A stretch of DNA of 64,000 nucleotides from Geobacteraceae bacterium (lineage in GTDB: Bacteria > Desulfobacterota > Desulfuromonadia > Geobacterales > Pseudopelobacteraceae). The stretch covers positions 1 to 64,000 of the forward strand of contig JADKKR010000008.1 in the NCBI GenBank assembly GCA_016720395.1. The letters run 5' to 3'. Positions 26,507-34,688 of this stretch are shown piece after piece (the first letter of the stretch is position 1; each line of letters begins with the position of its first letter). Position numbers and translations under genes: made by a program. Below the pieces are notes generated by a model. That model did not search any database, was not told the DNA's origin, and saw nothing but the letters and a program-made list of their open reading frames with translations.

Positions 26507-27664
26507 ATGCGGCTATTCGGAGTTCTCATTCCTGAAAAGGAACAGCTTGTTGCCACAGCATCTGATGTCGTTAAAGGGAAAGCCGGCCTGACACTGTACG
26601 TATCCCTGTTCGGTCTGGCGATCGGATTCTATGCCATCGCCGCCATCTTCATCAAGGGACATGCCCACACCATCAACACCTCCAACCTGGTGCCCTGGGG
26701 GATGCAGATATCGACCTATATTTATTTTGCACTTCTCAGCACCGGCTGCACCTTTGTGAATTTTTTCGGCCACGTTTTCTTTGAAAAGCAGTACCGGCCA
26801 TTTGCCTCGCGGATCATATTTGTCGGCATCATCACGGCGGTGGCAGCCTTCTTCTCCCTGGCAACCGAGATGGGGCATATCGAGCGGATGTACTACTTCC
26901 TGCTGTCACCAAACCCGAAGTCTCCCATGTTCTGGATGGCTATCTGGTACACCTGCTATGTGATCGCAATCACGTGGGAATACATAAATATCCAGAACAA
27001 CAGGCATTCCAACAGGGTCATGTGGGGGGCTTTCTTTATCGCGATCTTTACCCATAGCACGCTGGGAAGCCTGCTTGGGTCGGTCAGTTCACGAGTCTAC
27101 TACTATAGCGCACTGATGCCGATCTACTTTCTGTTTATCGCCTTTCTGACCGGTTGCTCACTGACAACGATTATTGCCGCCCTTACGGTCAAACAGAAAA
27201 ATCTGGACGAGAACTACCATCTGCATCCGTTTGTGACCTTGCTCAAGGTCGGTTTGGGACTGGCGCTGCTGATCACCTTCTGGCGAACCATGATCGGCCT
27301 GTCGGCGCACCTGGAGGGGTCCGAGGTGTTCTCTCTGACGCTGATCAACAGCGTGCTGTTCGGGATCGTGGTCGTCATCATGATCCCCTACTTCCTGCTC
27401 AAGATGGGCAAGAGTGCCAACTGGCTGATCTTTGTAGGTCTGTTTATCATGGGAACCCAACTCAAGGCCCGTAACGACCTGGTTGTCGGCGCTTTCAAGA
27501 TTCCGCTCTTCAGAGTTTATGACATGCCTGAGGTTGTGCACTACACGCCATCAATCTATGAGAATCTTGTTGTTGTGGCGTCCGCTTCGCTCGTGATGGT
27601 GCTGTATATTATTTTCGAACGATCAGGCGTTTTTGAGGCGCGGAACATCAAGGAGGACCACTGA
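26507..27664 (+). CDS. NrfD/PsrC-type membrane subunit
   Basis: This 385-residue hydrophobic protein has about ten predicted membrane spans (first about 28-50; last about 355-375, LVVVASASLVMVLYIIFERSG). By family it is the quinone-interacting anchor that links the menaquinone pool to the Fe-S subunit. Its ATG is one base after the stop of the molybdopterin gene, and the Fe-S gene begins 2 bases after its own stop, so the three are one translational unit in the order A-C-B. Confidence 0.9.
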   Translation: MRLFGVLIPEKEQLVATASDVVKGKAGLTLYVSLFGLAIGFYAIAAIFIKGHAHTINTSNLVPWGMQISTYIYFALLSTGCTFVNFFGHVFFEKQYRPFASRIIFVGIITAVAAFFSLATEMGHIERMYYFLLSPNPKSPMFWMAIWYTCYVIAITWEYINIQNNRHSNRVMWGAFFIAIFTHSTLGSLLGSVSSRVYYYSALMPIYFLFIAFLTGCSLTTIIAALTVKQKNLDENYHLHPFVTLLKVGLGLALLITFWRTMIGLSAHLEGSEVFSLTLINSVLFGIVVVIMIPYFLLKMGKSANWLIFVGLFIMGTQLKARNDLVVGAFKIPLFRVYDMPEVVHYTPSIYENLVVVASASLVMVLYIIFERSGVFEARNIKEDH

Positions 27665-27666
27665 CT

Positions 27667-28384
27667 ATGGAACAGTTCGACGGTAAAGATATTCTGGAGA
27701 TCATGCACGCTGATCTGCAGCGGGCCTTGAAAAAACCGCGTAAAGAGCGTCGCTGGGCCATGGCGATCGATCTGAAGAAGTGTATCGGCTGCCATGCCTG
27801 CACCACCGGCTGCATGTCCGAAAACCTGACCCCGCCCGAGATCCACTATCGTCCTGTCAAGGAAGAGGAGATCGGTGAGTTCCCCAATACCGGCATTCGA
27901 TTTCTGCCGCGTCCCTGCTTTCAGTGCGATTCGCCGACCTGCACCCCGGTCTGCCCGGTGACCGCCACCTATAAACGGGACGATGGCCTGGTTGTCATCG
28001 ATTACAAAAGGTGCATCGGCTGCCGCTACTGCATTGTCGCCTGTCCCTACGGGGCCCGTTCAGCAGATTCGGGGCATTACTATACCGGAGATTTTCATGA
28101 CAAGACCTACGAGGTGGAGAACTCAGGCGAGTACGGCGAAACGTTCAAGCGCAAGAGTCACTGGCACTCTCCGATCGGTAATGCCCGCAAATGCCATTTT
28201 TGCATCCATCGCGTGGAAAAGGGGGAACTGACCCGCTGTACGACCACCTGCCTGGGCAGTGCCACCTACTTCGGTGACATCAATGATCCCGCATGCGCTG
28301 ATAACAAAGCTGATATCAAAGCCGAACGTTTTTCGATACAAGGAAGAGATGGGAACAAAGCCGATGGTGTACTACATACCCTAG
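27667..28384 (+). CDS. Four-cluster [4Fe-4S] ferredoxin subunit (PsrB-like), one-base frameshift near its 3' end
   Basis: The protein has about 239 residues. Four cysteine groups (CIGCHACTTGC, CFQCDSPTCTPVCP, CIGCRYCIVACP, CHFCIHRVEKGELTRCTTTC) bind four [4Fe-4S] clusters and pass electrons between the NrfD and molybdopterin subunits. In the sequence as given, the frame runs on through a T5 run (28329-28333) into the next gene, giving an apparent Fe-S/cytochrome fusion. Removing one T restores FRYKEEMGTKPMVYYIP and a TAG at 28382, the normal PsrB-type end. I therefore treat the fusion as an artefact and the cytochrome as a separate gene. Confidence 0.88.
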
Positions 28385-28446
28385 CACTGATGGCCCGACG
28401 GAGTCGGCAGGCATCGTTGCAGAAAAATTGCTGTGGAGGAGGGATT

Positions 28447-28791
28447 ATGAGGCTGAAATCAATCTGGCTGTTGGCAGCATTACCGGTGTTGCTGTGCGGA
28501 ATTGCTTACGGCGCAGCCATGCAGGACATCATCTATAAGGGCGATAAGGCCACGGATGAGGCCATATTCCATGGAGACAAGCATCTGAAGAGGGGCTTTA
28601 CCTGTAATGACTGCCACAACAGGGAGATGTTCCCGAAAAAGGAAAAAGGGGCAACGGTCATAACCATGAAGGCCATCCAGCAGGGTAAACTCTGTGGGAA
28701 ATGCCATAACGGGAAGATTGCATTCGGGATCGACCATCACTGTGACAGGTGTCACCCACGGAAAGGTCCTGACACGCTCATTTATGACTGA
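28447..28791 (+). CDS. Periplasmic trihaem c-type cytochrome (c7/c3-like)
   Basis: The protein has 114 residues with its own ribosome-binding site (GGAGGAGG) and signal peptide (MRLKSIWLLAALPVLLCGIA). Three haem sites (CNDCH, CGKCH, CDRCH) in about 70 mature residues plus extra histidines (HGDKHLKRG, HH) match small class III (c3/c7) cytochromes. It probably shuttles electrons between the quinol-oxidising and reductase parts of the cluster. Because of the indel upstream, the given sequence reads in frame from the Fe-S gene into it. Confidence 0.85.
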   Translation: MRLKSIWLLAALPVLLCGIAYGAAMQDIIYKGDKATDEAIFHGDKHLKRGFTCNDCHNREMFPKKEKGATVITMKAIQQGKLCGKCHNGKIAFGIDHHCDRCHPRKGPDTLIYD

Positions 28792-28941
28792 TTGCGGTCA
28801 ACCCGGTCCGTGTGCACATGCCGGTCATGGATTGATCTGGTACCGTGAAAGAAAACTGGACTTTTAAAATGAAACTCGCTAAAAAAGCTTAAATAAATCT
28901 TACCGGCCTGCCGGGATATTTCACTACAAAGGAGACTCACC

Positions 28942-29190
28942 ATGAAGAAGATTCTGACCCTGTTAGTTGCCGCCCTGACCGCTGTTTCGTTTGCTTCCGT
29001 AGCCATGGCCGACCATCACATGAAAAAGGAAGAAGTAAAGCCTGCTGAAGCTGCCGCACCGGCCGCCGAGAAGAAGGAAGGCGAAAAAAAGGATGTTAAG
29101 AAAGAGAAGAAGGCAAAGAAAGCAGTTAAGAAAAAAGAGGGCGAAGCAAAGCCGGCTGTCAAGGGTAAAAAAGAAGTCTCCGGCTGCTGA
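28942..29190 (+). CDS. Small secreted Lys/Ala/Glu-rich protein
   Basis: The protein has 82 residues. Signal peptide (MKKILTLLVAALTAVSFASVAMA), then a short DHHMKK segment and a low-complexity tail of lysine, alanine and glutamate ending Val-Ser-Gly-Cys. No fold is predictable. The strongly basic mature part could bind acidic cytochrome surfaces or cell-wall polymers; this is a guess. AAAGGAG precedes the ATG, and a terminator follows within 30 bp, so it closes the second sub-operon. Confidence 0.65.
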   Translation: MKKILTLLVAALTAVSFASVAMADHHMKKEEVKPAEAAAPAAEKKEGEKKDVKKEKKAKKAVKKKEGEAKPAVKGKKEVSGC

Positions 29191-29217
29191 TTTGTAAAAA
29201 CTGCCTGATGTTTGACC

Positions 29218-29250
29218 AAAGACCTCCGGGAGCGTTTCCGGAGGTCTTTG
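29218..29250 (+). terminator. Rho-independent terminator before the dodecahaem gene
   Basis: Stem AAAGACCTCCGG/CCGGAGGTCTTT with an 8-base loop followed by GTGT. It excludes start codons upstream of 29263 for the next gene. Confidence 0.8.
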
Positions 29251-29262
29251 TGTAGGATTCCC

Positions 29263-31098
29263 ATGCGGCTATCTGCATTAATCATATCACTGCTTGCCTG
29301 CCTGGTCTCTGCCTGTACGCTGACGGATAGTAACCGCTCGACTTGTCTCAGTTGCCATAATGCACTGGAGCATGCCTCGCCGGCTCATGACGACTGTGTC
29401 AACTGTCACGGCGGCGATCCAAAGGCACGTAATAAAGGCACGGCTCATGCCACCATGCGCGGACCGGCCAATCCATCGGCACCCGATACCTGGGAAGAAG
29501 CCTGTGGCCGCTGTCACCGTTATCAGTTAGAGCGGGTCAAATCGACGATCATGCAGACCAATGCCGGTATGATCCGCAATGTCCAGCTGACCTGGGAGGG
29601 TGAGGATGGACGTACATATACCACCACCGGCGGAAAACAGTTTGCTGCCGACGGCCAACCGGTAGAGTTTGCTGCCGTTGAGGACCTGGACAATCTGTCC
29701 GGAGAGCTGTATCGCAAATTCTGCTCCCGTTGCCACGTCGGCTCCAGCAATGCAGAGTCATACGGTGCCGCCCATGCATCCGGTTGTGCGGCCTGCCACT
29801 TTCCGTGGAACGATACGGCCACGTACCAGGGGCGTGACAAAACCATGAAGGGCCGGGCCGGCCATTCTGCCAGCCATGCCATGATTGCACTTCCCGACAC
29901 ACAGGTGTGCTCGCGCTGCCATAACCGAAGCGGCCGGATCGCAATCTCGTATCAGGGGCTGTATGACGGCAACAATGGGCTGGTTCCCACCAGCGGCGGG
30001 GAGGGGGGACCGCTGATGACCAGTGGCGCCCGTAACCTGACCAGCATCGCTCCCGACGTGCACTTTGCCGCCGGCATGGAATGTATCGACTGTCACACCT
30101 CGCGAGATGTCATGGGTGACGGTTTTGCCTATCGCAACATGTACCTGCAGACGGAGGTCGCCTGCGAGGACTGCCACGGCAGCGGCAGCCAGGTGCCGCG
30201 TTACCGTGAGACAGTCCGCGAGAATGAAGAATCACTGCGGGAGTCAAAGGGGTACAAGCAGCCTGCGACGTCCGGCATGAAAATGATCCAGACATCCAAA
30301 GGGCGCAGCTACTCCAACGTATTCTACCGCGATGGTGCGGTCTGGCTGCAGGGGAAGCGCAGCGGCAAACTTCATCGCAGCAAGGTCATTACCGGCACAC
30401 CGGAGCATACCATTGCCGGCCATGGACGTCTGGAATGCTATGCCTGCCATTCGCACACATCGGTACAGTGCTACGGCTGCCATACCCGCTACGACAAGGG
30501 AAAACGCGGTATGGACTTTATCAAGGGCGAAGAGACTGCCGGGTTCTTCAGCGAGACCGAGGACTACCGCATGCTCTATCCCTTTCCACTGGCACTCAAT
30601 CAGCGAGGCCGCATCTCGCCGGTCACGCCCGGTTGCCAGACCTTTGTTACCGTGGCAGAGGCTGACGGCACACAATCCAAGACGGAATACGTCGCTAAAT
30701 TTAAAGGCAGGCAGCAGCTTCGCTTTGCCCCGTTCTATTCTCACAACACCGGTAAAAAATCTGTCGGCTGTTCAGAGTGCCACGGCAATCCTCAATTTTT
30801 AGGTTTCGGTCAGCATATTGTCGAAGGAAACAGCATCAAAGGGACCCTGATCTGTGAACGTTCCGACAGCAAGCCGCTGGACGGCTTCCTGAGCATGGAC
30901 AGGGGGCGGGTCACTGCATATTCTGCGATAACCCGCGAGAACGCCCGTCCGATGAATGCCTCCGAGATAAAACGGGCGCTGTCCGTAAACCTCTGCCTGC
31001 CCTGCCATTCCAAGGCAGGCGACCGGATCTACCGGAAAGGAATAAATCTGCGTGCATTGGATGACTCCCTACATCGCCGGCTTCTGTCTGCTCCTTAG
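29263..31098 (+). CDS. Dodecahaem c-type cytochrome lipoprotein
   Basis: The protein has 611 residues from the ATG at 29263. A lipobox (LLACLVSAC) predicts a lipid-anchored protein. Twelve CXXCH sites are present (CLSCH, CVNCH, CGRCH, CSRCH, CAACH, CSRCH, CIDCH, CEDCH, CYACH, CYGCH, CSECH, CLPCH). The haems occur in two groups separated by a haem-poor segment (about residues 290-370). It opens a tightly overlapping operon with a nonahaem cytochrome, Rieske protein and cytochrome b, and resembles the cytochrome c subunits of predicted Geobacter Cbc-type menaquinol oxidoreductases. Ribosome-binding site is weak (AGGA). Confidence 0.88.
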   Translation: MRLSALIISLLACLVSACTLTDSNRSTCLSCHNALEHASPAHDDCVNCHGGDPKARNKGTAHATMRGPANPSAPDTWEEACGRCHRYQLERVKSTIMQTNAGMIRNVQLTWEGEDGRTYTTTGGKQFAADGQPVEFAAVEDLDNLSGELYRKFCSRCHVGSSNAESYGAAHASGCAACHFPWNDTATYQGRDKTMKGRAGHSASHAMIALPDTQVCSRCHNRSGRIAISYQGLYDGNNGLVPTSGGEGGPLMTSGARNLTSIAPDVHFAAGMECIDCHTSRDVMGDGFAYRNMYLQTEVACEDCHGSGSQVPRYRETVRENEESLRESKGYKQPATSGMKMIQTSKGRSYSNVFYRDGAVWLQGKRSGKLHRSKVITGTPEHTIAGHGRLECYACHSHTSVQCYGCHTRYDKGKRGMDFIKGEETAGFFSETEDYRMLYPFPLALNQRGRISPVTPGCQTFVTVAEADGTQSKTEYVAKFKGRQQLRFAPFYSHNTGKKSVGCSECHGNPQFLGFGQHIVEGNSIKGTLICERSDSKPLDGFLSMDRGRVTAYSAITRENARPMNASEIKRALSVNLCLPCHSKAGDRIYRKGINLRALDDSLHRRLLSAP

Positions 31099-32257
31099 TT
31101 CGGAGGCTATGGCTGCACACGGCGGACTTGTGTGTGGATCCTGTCACCGCCCGCCCGGAGGTTCTGTTGTAACGGCTGTTCGTGCAGCCTCAAGCCTGGC
31201 AGATGGTTGTGTCGTGTGCCACAGGGGCTATGGCAGGATCTTTGATCAGTCCATGGCGCACAGGAAGGGTGAAAAGCAGTTTGTTCAGCGCAGCTATGCA
31301 CGTGTTGATTCGGGATTCTGGGAGAAGAATTGCAGTTCCTGCCACCTCAAGAGCTGCCTGGACTGCCACGACGAAGGTGAACCGAAAAAACCGACCGTGG
31401 CGGCATGCCAGAGATGTCACAAAGGATACTATACCGGTTGGGACTACTCGGGTCGGGCTCCCCGGGAAGACAATATGCGTTATCAGCGCGGTCTCGCCAT
31501 CAATGACGAGACCTTCCTGAAAATGCTGCCTGATGTTCATTCACGGGCCGGATTGACCTGCGGCGACTGCCACTCCATGAGCAGTCTGTCGCAGGGGAAA
31601 AAATCATCAAAGGGCTGTATCGACTGTCACAAACCGGATTTGAAGATTCTTGAACACCGGATATCAGTTCATATGGAGCGTCTGGAGTGTTACGCCTGCC
31701 ATTCAGCCTGGGGAGCTCAGGAATACGCCACATTTTTTCTCCGGTTCCGCGACCCGAAGATGAAAGAAGACTTTGACCTCAAGGCCGGTCCAAGCGAAGA
31801 TTACCTGCGCAGTTCCTACCTCAGGAAGCAGGATGCGCCGCCGCTCGGCATTAACGACAGGGGGCGCATCAGCCCGATCAGGCCACTGTTTATCGCCTAC
31901 TATACCGATATCATGTCGGCCCGCAACGGTGGCCCGGAGAACACACTGCTGGTCGCTGAGTGGCGTGCCTGGTTTCCGCATACGGTCCAACGCGGCAGCG
32001 TGACCTGTGAGCGGTGTCATGATAACCCGGCCCGGTTCCTGCTGGAACCAGAGGCCGGTCGTATCTTTCAGCTGAAAAAGGACCGTCTGCAGTTAGAATC
32101 GTTCTGGGTCCAGGAAGGCCAGCGGATGGTCAACGGCAGTTTTATGTCCGCCAACCGCTATCTAAGGATGAGCAGCAAGAGCCCGGCCTACACAAAGGCA
32201 TACATCGAAAAATGGAAAACATTGCTCAATCACGTCGAAAATTCATCACGACCCTAA
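31052..32257 (+). CDS. Nonahaem c-type cytochrome
   Basis: The protein has 401 residues with a short signal peptide (MTPYIAGFCLLLSSEAMAAH). Nine CXXCH sites: CGSCH, CVVCH, CSSCH, CLDCH, CQRCH, CGDCH, CIDCH, CYACH, CERCH. The segment around CYACH and NDRGRISPI is shared with the preceding 12-haem protein (LECYACHS..., NQRGRISPV), so the two are paralogous in part. The GTG start at 31052 overlaps the upstream gene by 47 bases; an ATG at 31061 is an alternative. It probably relays electrons from the Rieske/cytochrome b unit. Confidence 0.87.
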   Translation: MHWMTPYIAGFCLLLSSEAMAAHGGLVCGSCHRPPGGSVVTAVRAASSLADGCVVCHRGYGRIFDQSMAHRKGEKQFVQRSYARVDSGFWEKNCSSCHLKSCLDCHDEGEPKKPTVAACQRCHKGYYTGWDYSGRAPREDNMRYQRGLAINDETFLKMLPDVHSRAGLTCGDCHSMSSLSQGKKSSKGCIDCHKPDLKILEHRISVHMERLECYACHSAWGAQEYATFFLRFRDPKMKEDFDLKAGPSEDYLRSSYLRKQDAPPLGINDRGRISPIRPLFIAYYTDIMSARNGGPENTLLVAEWRAWFPHTVQRGSVTCERCHDNPARFLLEPEAGRIFQLKKDRLQLESFWVQEGQRMVNGSFMSANRYLRMSSKSPAYTKAYIEKWKTLLNHVENSSRP

Positions 32258-32607
32258 CCCTGGCCTCTGTTTCGCTGGGCTTACTCTGGCGCTACCTGTC
32301 GCCGCCGGCCGTTTCGCGCCGCCGGGTTGTGGCACGGGTACCCAGGACGGATATACCGGCCGAAGGAGCACTGGTCTTTCTACAGGAACGGCTGGCGCTG
32401 ATGCGGGAAGGTGATACAATCTTCGCTCTGGACCTGGTCTGTACCCACCTGGGGTGCACCGTGACGGTCACCGGCAGCGGGTTGTCCTGCCCCTGTCATG
32501 GCAGTCGCTTCGACCGGCAGGGGAGAGTGCTGAACGGGCCGGCTGACCGTCCTCTGGGCAGGCTGAAGGTTGAGGAGCATGACGGGATGATCGAGGTCGT
32601 GACATAA
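32212..32607 (+). CDS. Rieske [2Fe-2S] protein
   Basis: The protein has 131 residues. A twin-arginine-like start (SRRKFITTLTLASVSLG) acts as signal anchor, and the cluster ligands are in CTHLGC and CPCHGS, the two Rieske boxes. It should take electrons from menaquinol at the Qo site of the cytochrome b encoded next. The gene overlaps its upstream neighbour by 46 bases and shares one base (TAATG) with the next start. Confidence 0.95.
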   Translation: MENIAQSRRKFITTLTLASVSLGLLWRYLSPPAVSRRRVVARVPRTDIPAEGALVFLQERLALMREGDTIFALDLVCTHLGCTVTVTGSGLSCPCHGSRFDRQGRVLNGPADRPLGRLKVEEHDGMIEVVT

Positions 32608-33227
32608 TGGTATCTGACTTTCTCAAACATCTCTTTCCCCGCGTGGTGCTGGAACGGAACCTGCGCCTCAGCTACACCTTCTGCCTGGGGGGGCTGGCCT
32701 TCAGCGCTTTTCTGGTTATGCTGGCCAGCGGGATGCTGCTGCTGGTCTATTACCAGCCGACACCGGAGCGGGCCTTCAATTCGATCCTGTTCCTGGAATC
32801 AGCGGTGTGGGGCGGTAAATACCTGCGCAGTCTGCACCGCCTGACATCTCATTTTCTGCTGATCCTGCTGTTTCTCCATATGCTCCGTGTTGTCCTGACC
32901 GGCGCCTATCAGCGCCCGCGCCAGCTTAACTGGGTTATCGGCATGCTCCTGCTGCTGCTGTGCGTCTTCGAGGCCTATACCGGTTACCTGCTCCCCATGG
33001 ACCAGCTGGCCTACTGGGCCACCCAGACCGGCATGGAACTGCTGCTGACCGCTCCCTTCGGGGGCTTTGTCCGTGCATTGCTGGTGCCGGACGGCGTCGG
33101 TCAGCCGCTGTCACTGCTGCGTTTCTATGCCCTGCATGTCGTGGTGGTCCCGCTGTCGGTATCACTGCTTTCCCTGCTGCATTTCTACCGGGTCAGGAAA
33201 AACAAGGGGGTGCTTCCCTACCTATGA
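32607..33227 (+). CDS. Cytochrome b6-type subunit (N-terminal cytochrome b)
   Basis: The protein has 206 residues with four membrane spans. The four bis-His haem b ligands are visible as two pairs: SLHR/FLHM (14 apart) and ALHV/LLHF (15 apart), as in b6. Glycine and proline features of the Qo side (YTGYLLPMDQLAYWA) are present. It is the split b6-type form rather than a full-length mitochondrial-type cytochrome b; subunit IV follows with a 4-base ATGA overlap. Confidence 0.93.
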   Translation: MVSDFLKHLFPRVVLERNLRLSYTFCLGGLAFSAFLVMLASGMLLLVYYQPTPERAFNSILFLESAVWGGKYLRSLHRLTSHFLLILLFLHMLRVVLTGAYQRPRQLNWVIGMLLLLLCVFEAYTGYLLPMDQLAYWATQTGMELLLTAPFGGFVRALLVPDGVGQPLSLLRFYALHVVVVPLSVSLLSLLHFYRVRKNKGVLPYL

Positions 33228-33634
33228 AAACCGGATTCGTCAAAAGCTCCCCGCACTTTTTCCAACTGATCAGCCGCTCCTTCTGGCTGCTGATGACCGT
33301 CCTGCTGGCGCTGGCGGCATTTGTCCCGGCCCCGCTGCAGACTGCCGCCGACCCGTCCTCTACCCCTAATCCGGTCAAATCGGCCTGGTTCCTGTTGTGG
33401 ATTCAGGAGCTGGTCAGCTGGTCGCGTTTCATGATCTGGCCGGTGCTGCTGCTGTGTCTCGCCTGCTTTCTGCTTCCCTGGCTGCCGGGACAGGTGCGCG
33501 GTCACCATGCCAGCTGGCTGCCGCCGGGCCAGCGGCTGATTTCGATCAGTACGATCCTGGTCACTGCAGCGCTGCTGCTGCTTACCGTCATAGGTCTGTA
33601 TTTTCGGGGGGCGGATTGGTCGCTGGTTTTCTGA
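33224..33634 (+). CDS. Cytochrome b subunit IV-like membrane protein
   Basis: The protein has 136 residues with three hydrophobic segments (about 20-37, 57-87, 106-126). The block FVPAPLQTAADPSSTPNPVKSAWFLLWIQELV matches the C-terminal cytochrome b/subunit IV region, where the mammalian PEWY loop is replaced by a proline-rich segment followed by PVKSAWFL. It starts inside the stop of the b6 gene (ATGA) and completes the quinol-oxidising core. Confidence 0.85.
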   Translation: MKTGFVKSSPHFFQLISRSFWLLMTVLLALAAFVPAPLQTAADPSSTPNPVKSAWFLLWIQELVSWSRFMIWPVLLLCLACFLLPWLPGQVRGHHASWLPPGQRLISISTILVTAALLLLTVIGLYFRGADWSLVF

Positions 33635-34455
33635 CTATCATAGCGGCGGCAGCCATGGTTACTACACCTGCAAGTGGCCTGGCTTCCCGGCAGCTCTGCC
33701 AGTCATGCCACCCTGACCATTACGTCGAGCGCGGTGTCTGCACCAGCTGCCACCGGGGTAACCCTGCCTCCGGCCGCCGGAATATCGCCCACCAGCAGCT
33801 GATCGCCGGACGCTACGCCGCCTTTACCCTTGGCGACACACAGAAACTCCGGACCGGTGAGCGCCTCATCGATCTTTATGCCTGCCGGCGCTGCCATGTC
33901 ATCGGCGATCGGGGGAACCGGCTCTCGGCCAATCTGGACCGGTCGTCGGCCCGCAGGGCGCCCGGTGAGATGACCGAATCCATCTTGAACCCGGTAAAAA
34001 ATATGCCTGATTTCCGCATGGAGAAGCAACAGGCTGTCCTGCTGGTGAACGCTCTGCTGGCGGCATCCAGCCGTCAGAAGGCTGCTTCCGGTGGGCAACG
34101 CCAGGTTGTTCATTTTGATCGCACCGGCACGGCAGGGGAGGATGTCTTCAGCAAAAAGTGCGGATCATGCCATCGTGCACTGACGTCAGGTCTGGGCGGT
34201 TTGGGACTGGGCGACGCGGGACCGAATCTGTCGGGCCTGTTGTCACCGTCTTATCCGGAAACATTCAAAGACAGGTACCGCTGGACAGAGCGCAATCTGG
34301 AGAACTGGCTGAAGAATCCCCGGCGGATCAGGCCACAGAGCCGGATGCAGCCGGTTCAGTTGACAGAGCTTGAATTCAGGCAACTAACGGATATACTTAC
34401 AGTGAAACAACCTCAAAAAAAACAACAGGAGGGTCAAGGCCGAGCGTTATTTTGA
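33616..34455 (+). CDS. Tetrahaem c-type cytochrome
   Basis: The protein has about 279 residues if the TTG at 33616 is used, which supplies a signal peptide (LVAGFLTIIAAAAMVTTPASG); the next in-frame ATG at 33655 would cut it in half. Two close haem sites (CQSCH, CTSCH) form an N-terminal unit, then a CRRCH site and a C-terminal monohaem-cytochrome-like domain with CGSCH and a Met-containing end (RMQPVQLTELE). It overlaps the subunit IV gene by 19 bases and ends the operon. It probably plays the cytochrome c1-like role. Confidence 0.8.
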   Translation: MVAGFLTIIAAAAMVTTPASGLASRQLCQSCHPDHYVERGVCTSCHRGNPASGRRNIAHQQLIAGRYAAFTLGDTQKLRTGERLIDLYACRRCHVIGDRGNRLSANLDRSSARRAPGEMTESILNPVKNMPDFRMEKQQAVLLVNALLAASSRQKAASGGQRQVVHFDRTGTAGEDVFSKKCGSCHRALTSGLGGLGLGDAGPNLSGLLSPSYPETFKDRYRWTERNLENWLKNPRRIRPQSRMQPVQLTELEFRQLTDILTVKQPQKKQQEGQGRALF

Positions 34456-34633
34456 TGCGGTGCCACAGCGGCAGAAACAGGTTCGTAGGTACCTGCCGGC
34501 CCCTTCAGTATGGACCGCAGTACCTGCATGGCATCACGTGTTGTTTCGGCTGTTCCGTTTTCAGCCGGCTGGGTGGCGACAAGAGACATATACGGTGTCT
34601 GGTCTAACCGTTAAAAGATTCCGGAAATTTCAG

Positions 34634-34661
34634 TTGACATTATATTTTTAATATATATTAT
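34634..34661 (+). promoter_or_regulatory. Promoter of the efflux operon
   Basis: TTGACA (34634-34639) and TATTAT (34656-34661), 16 bases apart in a very AT-rich stretch, 27 bases before the TolC-type start codon. Confidence 0.75.
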
Positions 34662-34688
34662 AAAAAATATGTATTGAAGGAGCTATAT

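Noticed and set aside
27667..28791. A natural fusion of a four-cluster Fe-S protein with a trihaem cytochrome
   Set aside because: The junction lacks similarity to either family, while a one-base change restores the normal end of the Fe-S protein, and the cytochrome has its own ribosome-binding site and signal peptide.
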